This document shows, piece by piece, positions 23,668 through 34,486 of a stretch of 64,000 nt of DNA. The stretch is taken from NCBI GenBank assembly GCA_030272585.1, contig BSYQ01000006.1, positions 5,481,001-5,545,000 on the forward strand. The letters are read 5' to 3'. A model generated the notes under the pieces. The model was given only the letters and a program-made list of their open reading frames with translations. It was not told where the DNA came from and did no database searches. Every line of letters starts with the position of its first letter. The stretch's first letter is position 1. The DNA comes from Bryopsis sp. KO-2023 (Eukaryota > Chlorophyta > Ulvophyceae > Bryopsidales > Bryopsidaceae). A program made the position numbers and the translations under genes.

Positions 23668-26600
23668 ATGGATTCGGACTATTGTTACGACGACTCTTGC
23701 AGCTCGGACTCGGATGACTCTGAGTGGGATACGAAAACGGAAACGTGGTCGGAGAGGGTGGATGGCGCTATAGAGAACATCGTCAAAGATTTCTCCAAAG
23801 ATAGGAAACGGCTGAACTGCGTCGTTTGCGTGAGGAAAAACAGGAGAGGCGCGTGTCCGGACATCAAAGCCCTCGTTCAGCATTGTGGGACTGTCGCAGA
23901 GCACAAAAAGAAGCACAGGCAATTTAAGGAGGCATTGGAGAAGGCCGTGCAGGAAAGGGGCCTCTCGATGCGGACGCTCGACGTGGGAAATGCGGCGACG
24001 AGCGAGACGGCGTTCAAACGCGTGGAAGCGGACGACAAGGGGAAGATCGTCCAGCCGTACGTTCTCCTGGTGGAGAACGTACCTTTGAAAAGCTGCGACC
24101 CGGTGTTGTGTGGGATGGATGAGGAGTGGATCTGCTGTAAACTCGGAGATCAAGGGATCAGAAACTTCTCATACGCTGGGCTCCTCCCAGAAAGCCCTGA
24201 CTTCCTTACGACTTTCGGATTCAAAGCGCGCGCGTATGCCGTTTTCGACCAAAATGACGATTTGGCTTTGGCACACGAGCACCTCCGACAAAATGGGTTG
24301 GGGCGAGGTGATTGGGGTGCTAAGGAACAGCGTTTGCGGCAGATCCCCACTTGCGAGAAACTTTTTGGTTACAGAGCCACCGTTGACGACTTGAAGAAGC
24401 TCGATCCGAGTCGGAGGGTGATCAAGTGGCACGAGGTCGATTTCAACGAGACGTGTTTCTTGCCCGAAGTGAAACGGTTGGAGCAGACGGTTGCGTTGAG
24501 GAAAAGGGGTTTGGAGATCGAGACGAAGAAAAAGAAGCTTGCGGAATTACGAGCGAAGTCGGAGGCAGGACTCGAGAAACAGAGATTAATTTTGGAAAGG
24601 CGGCAGAATGAGCTGAAGTCGTGGAAGAAACGCGTGGAAGAGGTACAGTCGGGTCACCCAATACCGCCGCTTTGAATAGCGCCGTACTCGATATAACGCC
24701 GGTTTGAAACTGGGAAAATCTTGGCACACCTTAAATGTGATCCTAGATGTGGCTGAGAAACTGTAGAACTAGGACAGAAGTGTGAAACCATAGGAAAACA
24801 ACTTTAAAAACACCAAAAATCTTCCATTAGACCAGTTGTACAACTGTCGTGACCAAAATCGTCTGATTTCGGACACGCAAAATCATTGTTCCAGTCATTG
24901 CATCAAAAGAGGACTTGAATCGATGTCTTTCGATTTGAACTTTCGGCAGCAATTGTTTCAAGTGTTTTCCAACACTTCTTCAAATTTTTGTGATTTTTGA
25001 GTTATTTGGGGTGTGTTTGTTAGGGGCCTGGATTTGTCCAATCTTTTGCTGTTGGTTGGACAAATCTAGCCTCATCTTTCATCCACTTCCTCAATTACAT
25101 TGCACTCAAAAACATAGCCACGGGGTCGTGGTTCTCTCAAATAAATTAGCGCACTTCAAAAATACCCAGCACGGCGGTAACAGACACGAATTACAGGCGA
25201 AAAATCGACGATTCAGACGATTTTTCGCCTGAATTAAGTCACGATTCGTCGATTACTCACAATTTACGTAGGCAATCGAAACGAAACTTTGATGGTGGCT
25301 GTGCAATGTTTTTAACATACTACAGTTAAAATTTCGAGGCGTTTCAGAAAGTGGTTGCCTAAAAATTTGGGATAAAAAAATACTCTCTTATTGGCCACTT
25401 TTTGGTCACGAGAGTTATACTGTAAGATATCCCGAGAACCTCCTTACAGTACAACTGGTCATTACACCACAGAAATGTAAGCTCACTTTCTTGAAAAGAA
25501 CACAACAAAGAACCCTACATCTTCCAACGTCATTTGCTTTTTCTTTTGGAAACTCTTCTTCAGAATCGCTTGCTGGAAGTTCAAACGTTTTCGCTTTGGA
25601 GGCATGGCTACGGCTGCGAATTTGCTTGCCAGCGATTTCATTCGATTAGACTTTTGTGTCATTTTCGACCTATAATGTGAATACCGCCGTACTCGATATA
25701 CCGCCGGTTTTTTTGAGCTGACACACACCGGCGGTATTGCGTGACCCGACTGTATGTTCTTATTCCTGTTAAATTAATAAAATAAGTAGGAAAAAAAAGA
25801 GGAAGGCAATATAATAATGGTAACATATTATTTACTGGTTTTGTTTAATCAGTTCAAGTGTTTTTTTTTTTTTTAATATTCTGTTGTCTTTCTTTGTTTG
25901 TGTTTTTTTATTTTCAGAAGAGGACGAAATTTTTGAAAAAGAAAATGCATCATAAAAAATGAAATCCGTGCTTCTTCTTGTCAGCACATTCTGTTGCATA
26001 TCTTCCTCTTGCTTCGCTTTTGGATTTAAAAAAATATGTATATTTCATTTTATTCTCAGTCAGAACTGGTGCTCCTGAAAGAAAGGGAGGCTTCCTCCCT
26101 GAGATGCGAAAAAGAGGTGGAGGCTCGTTCCAGAGATTTCGAAACGAAAATGCAGGAGCTCAACAATGTAGACCAAGAAGACAGCAAGGCTGCCCAAGAG
26201 AACTTTATCGCTGCTTTCGTGGCAATGAAAGATGCCCAAGAGGACCTTGACGAGTGAGATTCAACTTCCAAAAAAGCATAGAATGGAAAAAAGAAAGAAA
26301 GAAAACAGTGAATTTTTTGATGTACGAAAGGAAGGGGGAAAAAGCCCAGTGCAATCAGGAAAAGAAAATAAGGGGTTTTTCTGTGTACGTTTCTGCGTTT
26401 CTTTTATCGTGGTGGTGGTGGGGGGTCTGGCACCATCATTTTTGCTCTGATCAGTTTTATTAGATATGCTGAATTGAAATGCAATTCATGCACCCCTGGA
26501 AATTGGATCGTTGAAACCGTTCCGAGTGTTTTCTTTTTTCTTTTTTTCCGTTGCTTGTTTTAAGGCATGCTGTGATATTTTCTATGGGTTCCCCCCCCCC

Positions 26601-27394
26601 CCACAAGTTTTAATTAATAAGTGTCGTTTTCCTTCTTTTTTTTTCCTTTCACCAGGGCCCAAAAACTTCATGATGAGAGAGTCTTGGAGGTGATCAACCA
26701 AAAACGTGCGGTCGATGAGCTTCGAAACAGCTCCTTGGCAAGTTCCATCGAGACGCATAAACTGGTCAAGGAGACTGAAACCATTCAAAAGAAACTGGCA
26801 GCCATTGAAGAACAAGTGGAATTGAAGCGGACCAGACTGGCAGAGGCATCAGAGCCGAAAGAGGTGTGTATTGCATACAGTATCAGCAAGAAAAAAAAAA
26901 AGAAAATCCAGAAGTTTCTCAGCTGAACCAACCTTCCTTCTCGATGTTTTATTCATTGGCATTGGATTTTTCCCCCCTTTGGGTTTCCATATTATTAAAA
27001 GTGTGTAATTTTACAGATTTCAGAAATATTGCAACCCTTTGTTTTGCAGGCAGATGATGAAACCATGGACGAGGTGTATAAACAGTTTGAAGTGCTGGAG
27101 CAGTACGGTCTTTCCATTGACTCGTTGGACCATTTTGATTGCGCGGAATGCTATAATTCCAAATGCAAGCAGCCACTGTTGAAGCCGCCGCCGATTTCGA
27201 TGAAAGGCACGATGCCCAACTACGACGCAGAGTTGCGCAAATCCAGATCTTTGCTGATCCCCTGCTGTTGTGCCATTTATTGCATGAAGTGTGCCAGGTT
27301 CATGGTAAAGAAGAAAATGCAGTGTCCGAAATGCAACACAGGGAGGCCGGTAGAGAAGGCCATGGAGTTCACTTTGTTTGGATACAGGGATTGA
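23668..27394 (+). CDS. SGS3/FDM-like protein: zf-XS, XS domain, coiled coil and C-terminal RING-like finger, 4 exons, 573 aa
   Basis: XS proteins (SGS3, FDM/IDN2) bind double-stranded RNA and act with RNA-dependent RNA polymerases or in RNA-directed DNA methylation in plants. The exons are 23668-24642, 26060-26253, 26656-26863 and 27050-27394, all in phase. The fourth could instead start at 27016, also in phase. An acidic N-terminus is followed by a zf-XS finger (Cys51, Cys54, His72, His83). The XS domain (about 128-258) has YVLLVENVP, RAYAVFDQND, the HLRQNG...DW block and KLFGYRATVDDLKK, which match the late conserved XS blocks. A coiled coil covers about 262-480. The tail has a RING-like set: Cys490, 493, 498, a CCC cluster at 531-533, Cys537, 540, 551, 554. 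The usual RING His is a Cys (IPCCCAIYCMKC). Land-plant FDM proteins carry an XH domain there instead. Intron 1 is enlarged by a transposon (24646-25752). Domain assignment is by eye; function is inference. Confidence 0.85.
24646..25752. mobile_element. TA-flanked non-autonomous DNA transposon (Tc1/mariner/pogo-like) in intron 1 of the XS gene
   Basis: The ends are inverted repeats: CAGTCGGGTCACCCAATACC on the left and the complement of a nearly identical 26-nt end on the right, with one mismatch (CCC versus CGC). TA dinucleotides at 24644-24645 and 25753-25754 form the target duplication. A subterminal motif containing GTACTCGATATA occurs near both ends (about 24687 and 25690). A small minus-strand frame around 25605-25483 starts MPPKRKR, as many pogo-type transposases do, but it is only 42 codons and not a full enzyme. 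The 1107-bp length fits a deletion derivative or MITE. Confidence 0.85.
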
Positions 27395-27599
27395 AAGATG
27401 GGAAGCAGGTGCTTGGTGCACCCCTTTTGGGTATTCTTTGGAGTTTTTTTGGGGGGGTTTGCAAAGATTGTGGTAAGATGAATTCTTGATTGGTTTTGCC
27501 GATTTTGTAAGTGTCACCACAATGCAACCCAGAGTTTCCCTTATGAGGAGTAAAGTTTACTCCTCCAATGTAGCACTGACAGTTTTAGTCATATTATTA
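27395..27599. other. 3' flank of the XS/RING gene
   Basis: A short T- and G-rich stretch between the stop codon and the inverted-repeat element. It is probably 3' UTR. Confidence 0.4.
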
Positions 27600-28383
27600 C
27601 AGTGTTTCTCAAACTTTTTTTTCCGTGACCCAAACTGAAAGAGCAGACAAATTTCGCGACCCAACATCATCTCAACTTCAACAGGGCCTATACTATACTA
27701 AACAAAACAAAAAAAACGAATTTTGAAGTGCAAAACGACGTTGAGAACGTGACAATGACACGCGGCCTTTTTCACCAGCAGCAGGGCGCAAATTGAGTTC
27801 AGGGGCTGTTCAGATTGAACGAACGAACGCGCAAAACCGCCCACGTGCGGCGACACGTCGAAAAAATTACTTGTTTCCGAACGAACGTGCAAACGAACAA
27901 ACAAACAAACACCATAAGTGCGAACGAATCTGCAACCCGTTCGTTCGCTTTTTTTGAACGAACGAACGTGCAAATATTACGTGATTTGGAACAAATGTGC
28001 AAACTCGTCACCAAACCAAACCAGTGCCCCGTTCGCGCCACCATATTTGTCGCGTCTGGAAGAGCGTCAAGCGGCGGCAAGACCCATCCCGCACGACCAG
28101 CACAAACTTTCGAGTTGAATCACTTGCTCATTAATCACGAAAATGATCGCACAACACCAAAATTAGCGTCATCACTCGTTCGTTCGTGTCGTGTCATTAT
28201 TCAATCTGAACACGAATGCTCGTTCGTTAGTAAGCGCGCATTTAATCTGAACAACCCCTTAATAATTAGAGTGTTTTAATTGTGTTTCGCGACTCACGAC
28301 CCAAAACTCGCGATTTTGAAAAAAGGAACTGCGACAGTTGGCGACCCACTTTTGGGTCGCGACCCATAGTTTGGGAAACACTG
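27600..28383. mobile_element. hAT-like inverted-repeat element (MITE)
   Basis: The left end CAGTGTTTCTCAAACT and the right end (complement CAGTGTTTCCCAAACT) form a terminal inverted repeat of a type common in hAT elements. The repeats continue imperfectly with GTGACCC-like motifs. I could not find the expected 8-bp target duplication (flanks TATTATTA and CCATAGAG), so the copy may be old or rearranged. It contains a second element at 27802-28258. Confidence 0.6.
27802..28258. mobile_element. PIF/Harbinger-like MITE nested in the hAT-like element
   Basis: The ends are GGGGCTGTTCAGATT and the complement of AATCTGAACAACCCC, an inverted repeat with one mismatch. The flanking trinucleotides are TCA and TTA, close to the three-base target site of PIF/Harbinger elements. 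The inside is rich in GAACGAAC-type motifs and encodes nothing convincing. Confidence 0.6.
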
Positions 28384-28962
28384 CCATAGAGGGTTGTATT
28401 CACTCGACAGGATTAACTGTCAACACATAACCTCGGAAAAGAAGACAAAAACTTCCAGGCCAAATTTCGGTTCCCCTGCGATAAGTTCGTTCAATATGTG
28501 ACTCAGTGTATGAAACCCAATTACATGCATGCACCTCAATGACAACAGCCGATCCAATCAATCACTCTCACTCTTCTTCTCATCTCTCTTTTTTCTCATC
28601 TCACTCTTTTTCTCATTCTTTTCTCGCACATTTCTGCCCCTTTCGCCAACACATCCTGCAATGACCCCACGCAATTTTTTTTCCATCCTTTTCATGGGAA
28701 AGCATCATCAAATCACAGAAGGAAAAAAAGCCAAAAAAAAAATACACTCTTGCTTGCACCCACACTCATCCATCTAAAAATAGGAAGAAAAAAAAACCCT
28801 TATCGATTCGATACCCTCATTTCCTTTCCCCACTTCCACACGCATATGTTGATGGGGGTTTTCTTTCCCTCTTTTGCTTTTGCTTTTGCTTTTTTTTTCT
28901 TTTTTCCTTCTAGTGCATTGGAAGCTATAAATTTGACCTTAACATAAAAAGAGTTCGATTAG
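28384..28962. other. Intergenic stretch before the flavoprotein gene 3' end
   Basis: CT-rich and T-rich low-complexity sequence. No gene is supported; it includes the 3' UTR of the minus-strand gene that ends at 28963. Confidence 0.4.
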
Positions 28963-31900
28963 TCACGCGGTGCCGTTGGTCACCGGGACGTATTGCGATG
29001 GCTTCCTGAATATTTTTTGCGAAACGAATTCTTTGACGACTGCGATTCCCAGAGGAATGGCCACGTTAGGTCTCAGAAAGTAGGTTTTGGGTTGCATGCA
29101 TGTCATGACTTCCGCCCATTTAGCCATCATGCTGTCCCCTTGTCGATGCATTTCCATCGCACAGGCATCCAGCAGCAATGGAAATCGGTAAATTAAGTTG
29201 GCAGCGCTTCGTGACTGGAGGGGGGGGGGGGGGCAATAAATATGGTATTAGGTAACAGAAAAGGTGCAGAAAAATTGCACGTTGGAGGAAGAAAGATGCA
29301 ATGGATGGTATCATATTCCAATGTGGCGAAAAAAATATATTTAAGAAAAAGAATAAGAGAGATGAGATGTAAAACAAATTCAAGAAATCGGTGGGGTACG
29401 TTTCGGTGGCTGACTTCTGATCAAGAAACGATATCGCACAACAATTTGAAGTTCGTTTTCCTTTTTTCTTAATTAAATGGGGAAACGACGATTCGGACGT
29501 ACCATTCCGAAATCATGCCCGAATGCTTTCATCCAACGAGTGTGGTAAACTTTTGTGGATGCCTTCGTGAAATCCCCAGTTTTACGCATGTCCAATACGG
29601 TCAATCCTGCCGCTTTGCCCCCCTTCAACAAAAAGCCACGAAACCAGATTTAAACCCAGAAAATCAGACAAAAATATGATACATGCTTCTGGTGTGCAAT
29701 TCTTGAGCGAAAAAAAATCAAGGTGAGAACTACTCATCTGGTCAATGAGTGATATGGACCCACAGCCCTATTACCCCATTATGAAAAAAAAAAGAATAAG
29801 AAAAGCTTCAAAAGAAAAAAAAGCTTTTTCCCCTTAGGTGCCTACCATCATGGCCGTGTGAATTCCTTCGCCTGTCAGTGGATCGATATGCCCTGCTGCA
29901 TCCCCAATGATCAGCAAATGGTCGTCGAAACTCGTGACGAGTCCTTGTGAACCCAGTCTGAGGGATGCCGCTTTCATTCGCTCGATTTTGGCATTCGGTC
30001 CCAAAGCTTTGCTGATAAACGGATCGTTCTTAATGGCATCGTTGTGGAGTCGAGGCAAGTCTGACTCCTGATACAGGAAGAAAAAAAATGGAAACAAAAT
30101 CATGATAGGAAAAAGGGGTATATGGTTTGGGGAAAAGATCACTTTTCTGTTCTAAAATGAATGGAGCAGAAATAATCTATCTAATCAGGAGATATTCTTT
30201 TAATCTGCTTTTTTTGTGTTGGATACTTTGAGGGCCTGCCACTGCGCTTCTCTGTTATGTGCACCCATACGCTTTAAAAGTTAAGCAGAGTGGAAAATTA
30301 TTTCCTTTTCACGACAATGGCTGAATGAATCCTCAATATGAACCTGTTTTTCTCTTTATCCGCAGGTTCGTTTGAAAAAAACACTCTTTGGAATCCCTAC
30401 GAAAACTCATGCACTCTCAATTCCCTTCCTTTGCTTTGCATGGCTTTCTTTAACCTTTAGTTTTTTTCTTATTTATTTATTTTTATTTTTATTTTTTTTT
30501 TTGGGGGGGAATGGGGAGTGCATCAAAAAAATGCGTTAATAATACCTTGACATTTCCACAGTACCCCTCCTTGCCGCATGGAATGAGGTAGTAGCAGTAG
30601 TTCAATTCTTCATTTGGATGCTTGAAGATGGCAGAGTATCCTGGAAGAGACTCTTTTTGGTAAAAGCAAACGCCTAACACACCACCCCAAAATTAAAACA
30701 GACATTATTTGAAAAAAAAAGTCAGTCATACAGACACCACACAAAAAAAATGAAAAAAAATACATCTTGCTTGCTATTTTCGTTTCGTACATCCAGCTTT
30801 GATCTATTGGAATGGGGATTACAAACGCTGGACGTTTCGACGTACCATCGAATTGAGTGTTGTGCGTGCCTCCCTCGATGAATGCTCGGCTGCAGACCCC
30901 ATGGGGGGCTTCCGTGCAGTATCCTAGGGCTGTTGCCAATCTCGATGTTGCTCCATCCGCACACAGCAACACACGGCCAACGACTTTGGAACCCTGAAGG
31001 AAACACCATCAATGTCGACACAAAAATTAGCACTCGATTTCTTTTTGATTAGATTATATTTGATCTTGATTTAATTTAATTGATTTTTTTAATGAATCAT
31101 TGCATCACCACATTGTTCTGTTTTTGTTTTTTTTTTTGTTTTTTTTTGGGGGGGGGGGGGGGTCGAACACGAACAAACCCAAAATTGAATTGGGTAGACG
31201 TGCGGATATGAAATACTGATCGAAATGCATTTCGACCTCTAAAAATAAAAAAACGGAGTTGGCTGATGATGCTAAGAAATGTTTACAGCTGTTAGAAAAA
31301 TGAATCAAAAAAGGAAGTCAAATTTATAACGATCACATACTCCCCCGAATGAGTGTTTTATCTCCTTTTGTTTTAATAACTGTGCAACTTTCTCTGATCC
31401 AAATTATGCCTTCCACGAAACTCACATCCTTGGCGGTAACCGTCCAGAGCCCCTTCTCTTTGTCAAAGGTTGCATCCACCACATCAAAATTTTCTTTAAG
31501 GTCGGCCCCCGCTCGAGCTGCACATCTAGCCATTCTTTCGTCCAAATTTATCCGTTTCACGGCACAGCATGCCGCTTCGCCAATTTTCTCCACGGAGGCT
31601 CCTATCATCCATCAAAGCAAAATTTTAATTCAACTTTCCTTACAGAAATCAACCATATTGTCAGGAGGGGGGGGTTGTTTTGTTTTTTGGGTTTTCTTTT
31701 GGGGGGAGGGGGGGAGGGCTCATATGCAAAATGGTGACTGGGCGATGTTGGATCTTTTCGAGTGGAGAAGCAAAAGATAAGGCGACACAACACGACGAGT
31801 GGAAAGTTAAAACCAGAGCGGATCATTCAGATTAATCATCAAAATAAATGATCGCTTCTCAAAATAATAGTATTAAATTCAAACAATAAATTTCATGTTC

Positions 31901-32535
31901 AGCTTGTGATTTTGGAGTTGGGCAACATCCTCTTCCCAAGCGAGAATTGAAAAAGAGAAAGCCAACAAACGAACAAGAATACAGACTTATTTTTTATTTT
32001 AATTTTTTGGTTTCACAGGGAAAGAAAAAAAAATTGCGAACAAGTGAGTCCATGGACGGTGCCCACGAAACCGCTCGTCGCCGACTGCACATCTCCACAC
32101 AGCTTTCACGACATCCTTACCGATGTAACAGTAGCCGTGCGGGCTCACGAAACCTCCAGCGTCAGCAAAATGCGCCTCGTTGTTGTCTTTCAGTTCCTGC
32201 AAGACGCCCATCTCTTCCAGCACCCGAATCGCGGGGGTGCACACCGCATCCCCACAATACTTGTCTCGTGGAAAAGTTTCCTTCTCCAGCAGCGCGACAC
32301 TCGCGAAACCCCGCGCCATGTAAAAGGCAGCTGAACTTCCGGAAGGTCCAGCACCCACGATGATAGCATCATACGAGCCTTCGGGAAGCGTTCCGACAGG
32401 ATATGGGCCGGTGGCGGGAACGCGAGCGTCCAGCGTTCGTTTCAACACATATCCCCCCAAAGCCGCTGCAGAAACCACCGAGAGCCCGATGGCCAGGTTT
32501 TTCCCTCCCTTGGTACGTTCAAGAATTCGCTCCAT
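28963..32535 (-). CDS. Geranylgeranyl-reductase-family FAD-dependent oxidoreductase, membrane-anchored, 7 exons, 486 aa
   Basis: Members of this flavoprotein family reduce isoprenoid double bonds (chlorophyll or tocopherol side chains, archaeal lipids, menaquinone). The minus-strand exons are 32535-32121, 31601-31426, 30993-30846, 30673-30546, 30067-29846, 29622-29503 and 29214-28963, summing to 487 codons with all phases matching. A hydrophobic segment (about residues 13-30) near the N-terminus looks like a membrane anchor. The FAD-binding Rossmann motif is AIIVGAGPSGSSAA (about 57-70), followed by FPRDKYCGDAV. The PGYSAIFKH block and GDAAGHIDPLTGEGIHTAMM (the second FAD motif) are clear. 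The N-terminal region looks more like bacterial MenJ-type quinone reductases than like plant ChlP, so I do not assign the chlorophyll enzyme. The ATG at 32535 is the first in frame; substrate and compartment are unknown. Confidence 0.88.
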
Positions 32536-33638
32536 GTTACGAAGGGTTCCCAAGGTGCTCGCCTTTACTCAAGGTGCTGGTGGGGTCTACCACGAAAACA
32601 CGGAATAAGAAGGTGGTTGGGCCGACGGGTGGATGGTTGAAACGGTTGGTAGTTTTTGGCACACGCAAACGAAATGTAAATCGGATGTCCACCATAGTCG
32701 TCCTTCAACCGCTTTTCTTTGAATTTTTGGTGTCGCTGTGATGGAGCTAAAAAGGAATGATCAATGCTCGCCCGAGGTTCTCAGATGCAGTGGATTGCCT
32801 GTGCCGGATGCGCTCGAAAGACGTCTGAACACAGCGCTGGGTTTAGTTGGACGCTGCAGGCGAACTACCAGGAAAACGTTCTCATCGCGTGGTTCCATCT
32901 CTGTCGAGTAACGCCCTCATGCTTAGACGGCGTTACGAAACAACGTTGAGGGTCTTCTGCGCTTGTTCAGATCACCAGCAGAGAAAACACACTTCGGCGT
33001 GCCACATATCCTCCATTTTCGTGAGGAAATTTTTATGGGAGTGGCACCGTTTGCAGGGTAGCACCCAAGGCGTTTCTCAAATGACGTTTTTTGTGTATGG
33101 CACCACACAGTTCTGGTTTGCAGGGTTATATTGTTGTGTGGTGCATTTGTGGAAAATACCGCCTTTCTCTGAGATCAGTGTTGCAGCAGTGTTTTCTCGA
33201 AAAAAACAATAAAATACAAAAAGAAGGATGCCCACAGCAGAGAGCAGTTATAGATGTGTAGCGCTTGAGAGTTGTTTTCCTGTGCTTGTTTAGCATCATT
33301 TTTGTATGTAATCGTCTTGGTCATTTTGTCGATTGAGTGATCAAAACAATTGCGGGTTTGTGAGAAAATGGAATACTTTGCAAAGTATAGCATTGCAATT
33401 GCATGTTGGATGGTTTTTCGTCCATCCTTGACCATATTATCTGGGTGCATGCTCTTCTTGGTTTTCCCCATCATGATGACCATGAGGCCTTAACAAGTTG
33501 CTGTGTTTGACTTCGTGGCATTGGCTCGATCACCGAATGGGTTGCGCGCGGTGCCGTTGAATGCCAGACCTGAACAAGGCTGCGTTTTGATCTGGGGTGC
33601 CTTCAGAAGAACAAAAACCTGAGAGAGTTGGGCATTGA
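32536..33638. other. Region upstream of the flavoprotein gene, left flank of the retroelement nest
   Basis: This holds the flavoprotein promoter and then about 1 kb of unassigned sequence up to the TCAAG target site of the outer retroelement. Short open frames exist but none shows a domain. The interrupted locus resumes at 61518. Confidence 0.4.
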
Positions 33639-33643
33639 TCAAG

Positions 33644-34116
33644 TGTAGTGAATCCGCCTGCAGACCGCTATTGTGGGCTGCTGGCTGTGAACTGCAAGCC
33701 TAGAACGGCTTGGAGGGAAAGAATAGACGACTTGGAAGCGAGACAAAGGGAGTTCAATCCCAAAGTAAGGTTACAAGAACGTTCAAACCCCAAGAACTTA
33801 TAGAATACCCTAGCAGCCTTGATCCTAACTGATCATAGGCTGTAACATCAGTCTGCATCAATGCTGCAAGGCATCAAACCTTGCAGTCCTTTCAATCAGA
33901 GCCCAGCTCAGCCCCACGGCCAATCCTGTGGTGCTGAGCGACCTTCTAGAACATTCTAGCTGCCAGCTCAGTAGTCCACGTACTACTTCACTGCCAGCAC
34001 ACCCTGACTGACTGTACGCTGCCTCAGGGCAGCCAACCTCCTACTTAAAGTACTGCAGGACTGTCAGCAAGCCTGCTGACGTACTGCAGGGCTGTCAGAA
34101 ACCCTGATTCGCTACA
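33644..34116 (-). repeat. 3' LTR of the outer chromovirus
   Basis: This 473-bp copy matches 61040-61512 except for two substitutions I noticed (in the CGGCCAATCC and CAGCCAACC segments). It is flanked on the outside by TCAAG. Confidence 0.95.
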
Positions 34117-34127
34117 TTCCTCCCCAT
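34117..34127 (-). promoter_or_regulatory. Polypurine tract of the outer chromovirus
   Basis: On the minus strand ATGGGGAGGAA directly precedes the 3' LTR, as expected for the plus-strand priming site of reverse transcription. Confidence 0.7.
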
Positions 34128-34179
34128 CTGAACTGCAGTAGCCCCTTACTGCACTTTGACTGAAATAAATCAACCTTTT

Positions 34180-34391
34180 TGTAGTCGGGTTACTGATTAT
34201 CGGGCTAGTTAGAGCCACATGACTGACTTTCTCGGTGTCCGACATGGAGTTAGGATAAAGGGCGCTATTGGGATTGTATCGAGGACCATATTTTGACCTC
34301 TGTAAGACATTGACGCTCGATAGAGCTTGTGACCCCGACCATCTCTCTCTCTCACGACCACTCCCTCTCATCAACAACGTGACCCTCTACA
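34180..34391 (+). repeat. 5' LTR of chromovirus A
   Basis: 212 bp, begins TGTAGTCGGG and ends CTCTACA. It is identical to the 3' copy by eye. Confidence 0.96.
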
Positions 34392-34392
34392 A

Positions 34393-34404
34393 TGGTTTCG
34401 GAGC
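34393..34404 (+). promoter_or_regulatory. Primer-binding site of chromovirus A
   Basis: TGGTTTCGGAGC begins one base after the 5' LTR and would pair with a tRNA ending GCTCCGAAACCA. The same 12-mer is used by the other two retroelements. Confidence 0.8.
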
Positions 34405-34486
34405 TTTAACCTCTCAACGAGGAACGATCGGATAAGGAACGAGGAATCACAGAGAGACGTCACGCTCAACTTTACAAACTGGGACC

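Noticed and set aside
25483-25728. Small minus-strand frame as a working transposase
   Set aside because: Only the MPPKRKR-type start resembles pogo-like transposases; the frame is about 42 codons from that Met and has no catalytic domain.
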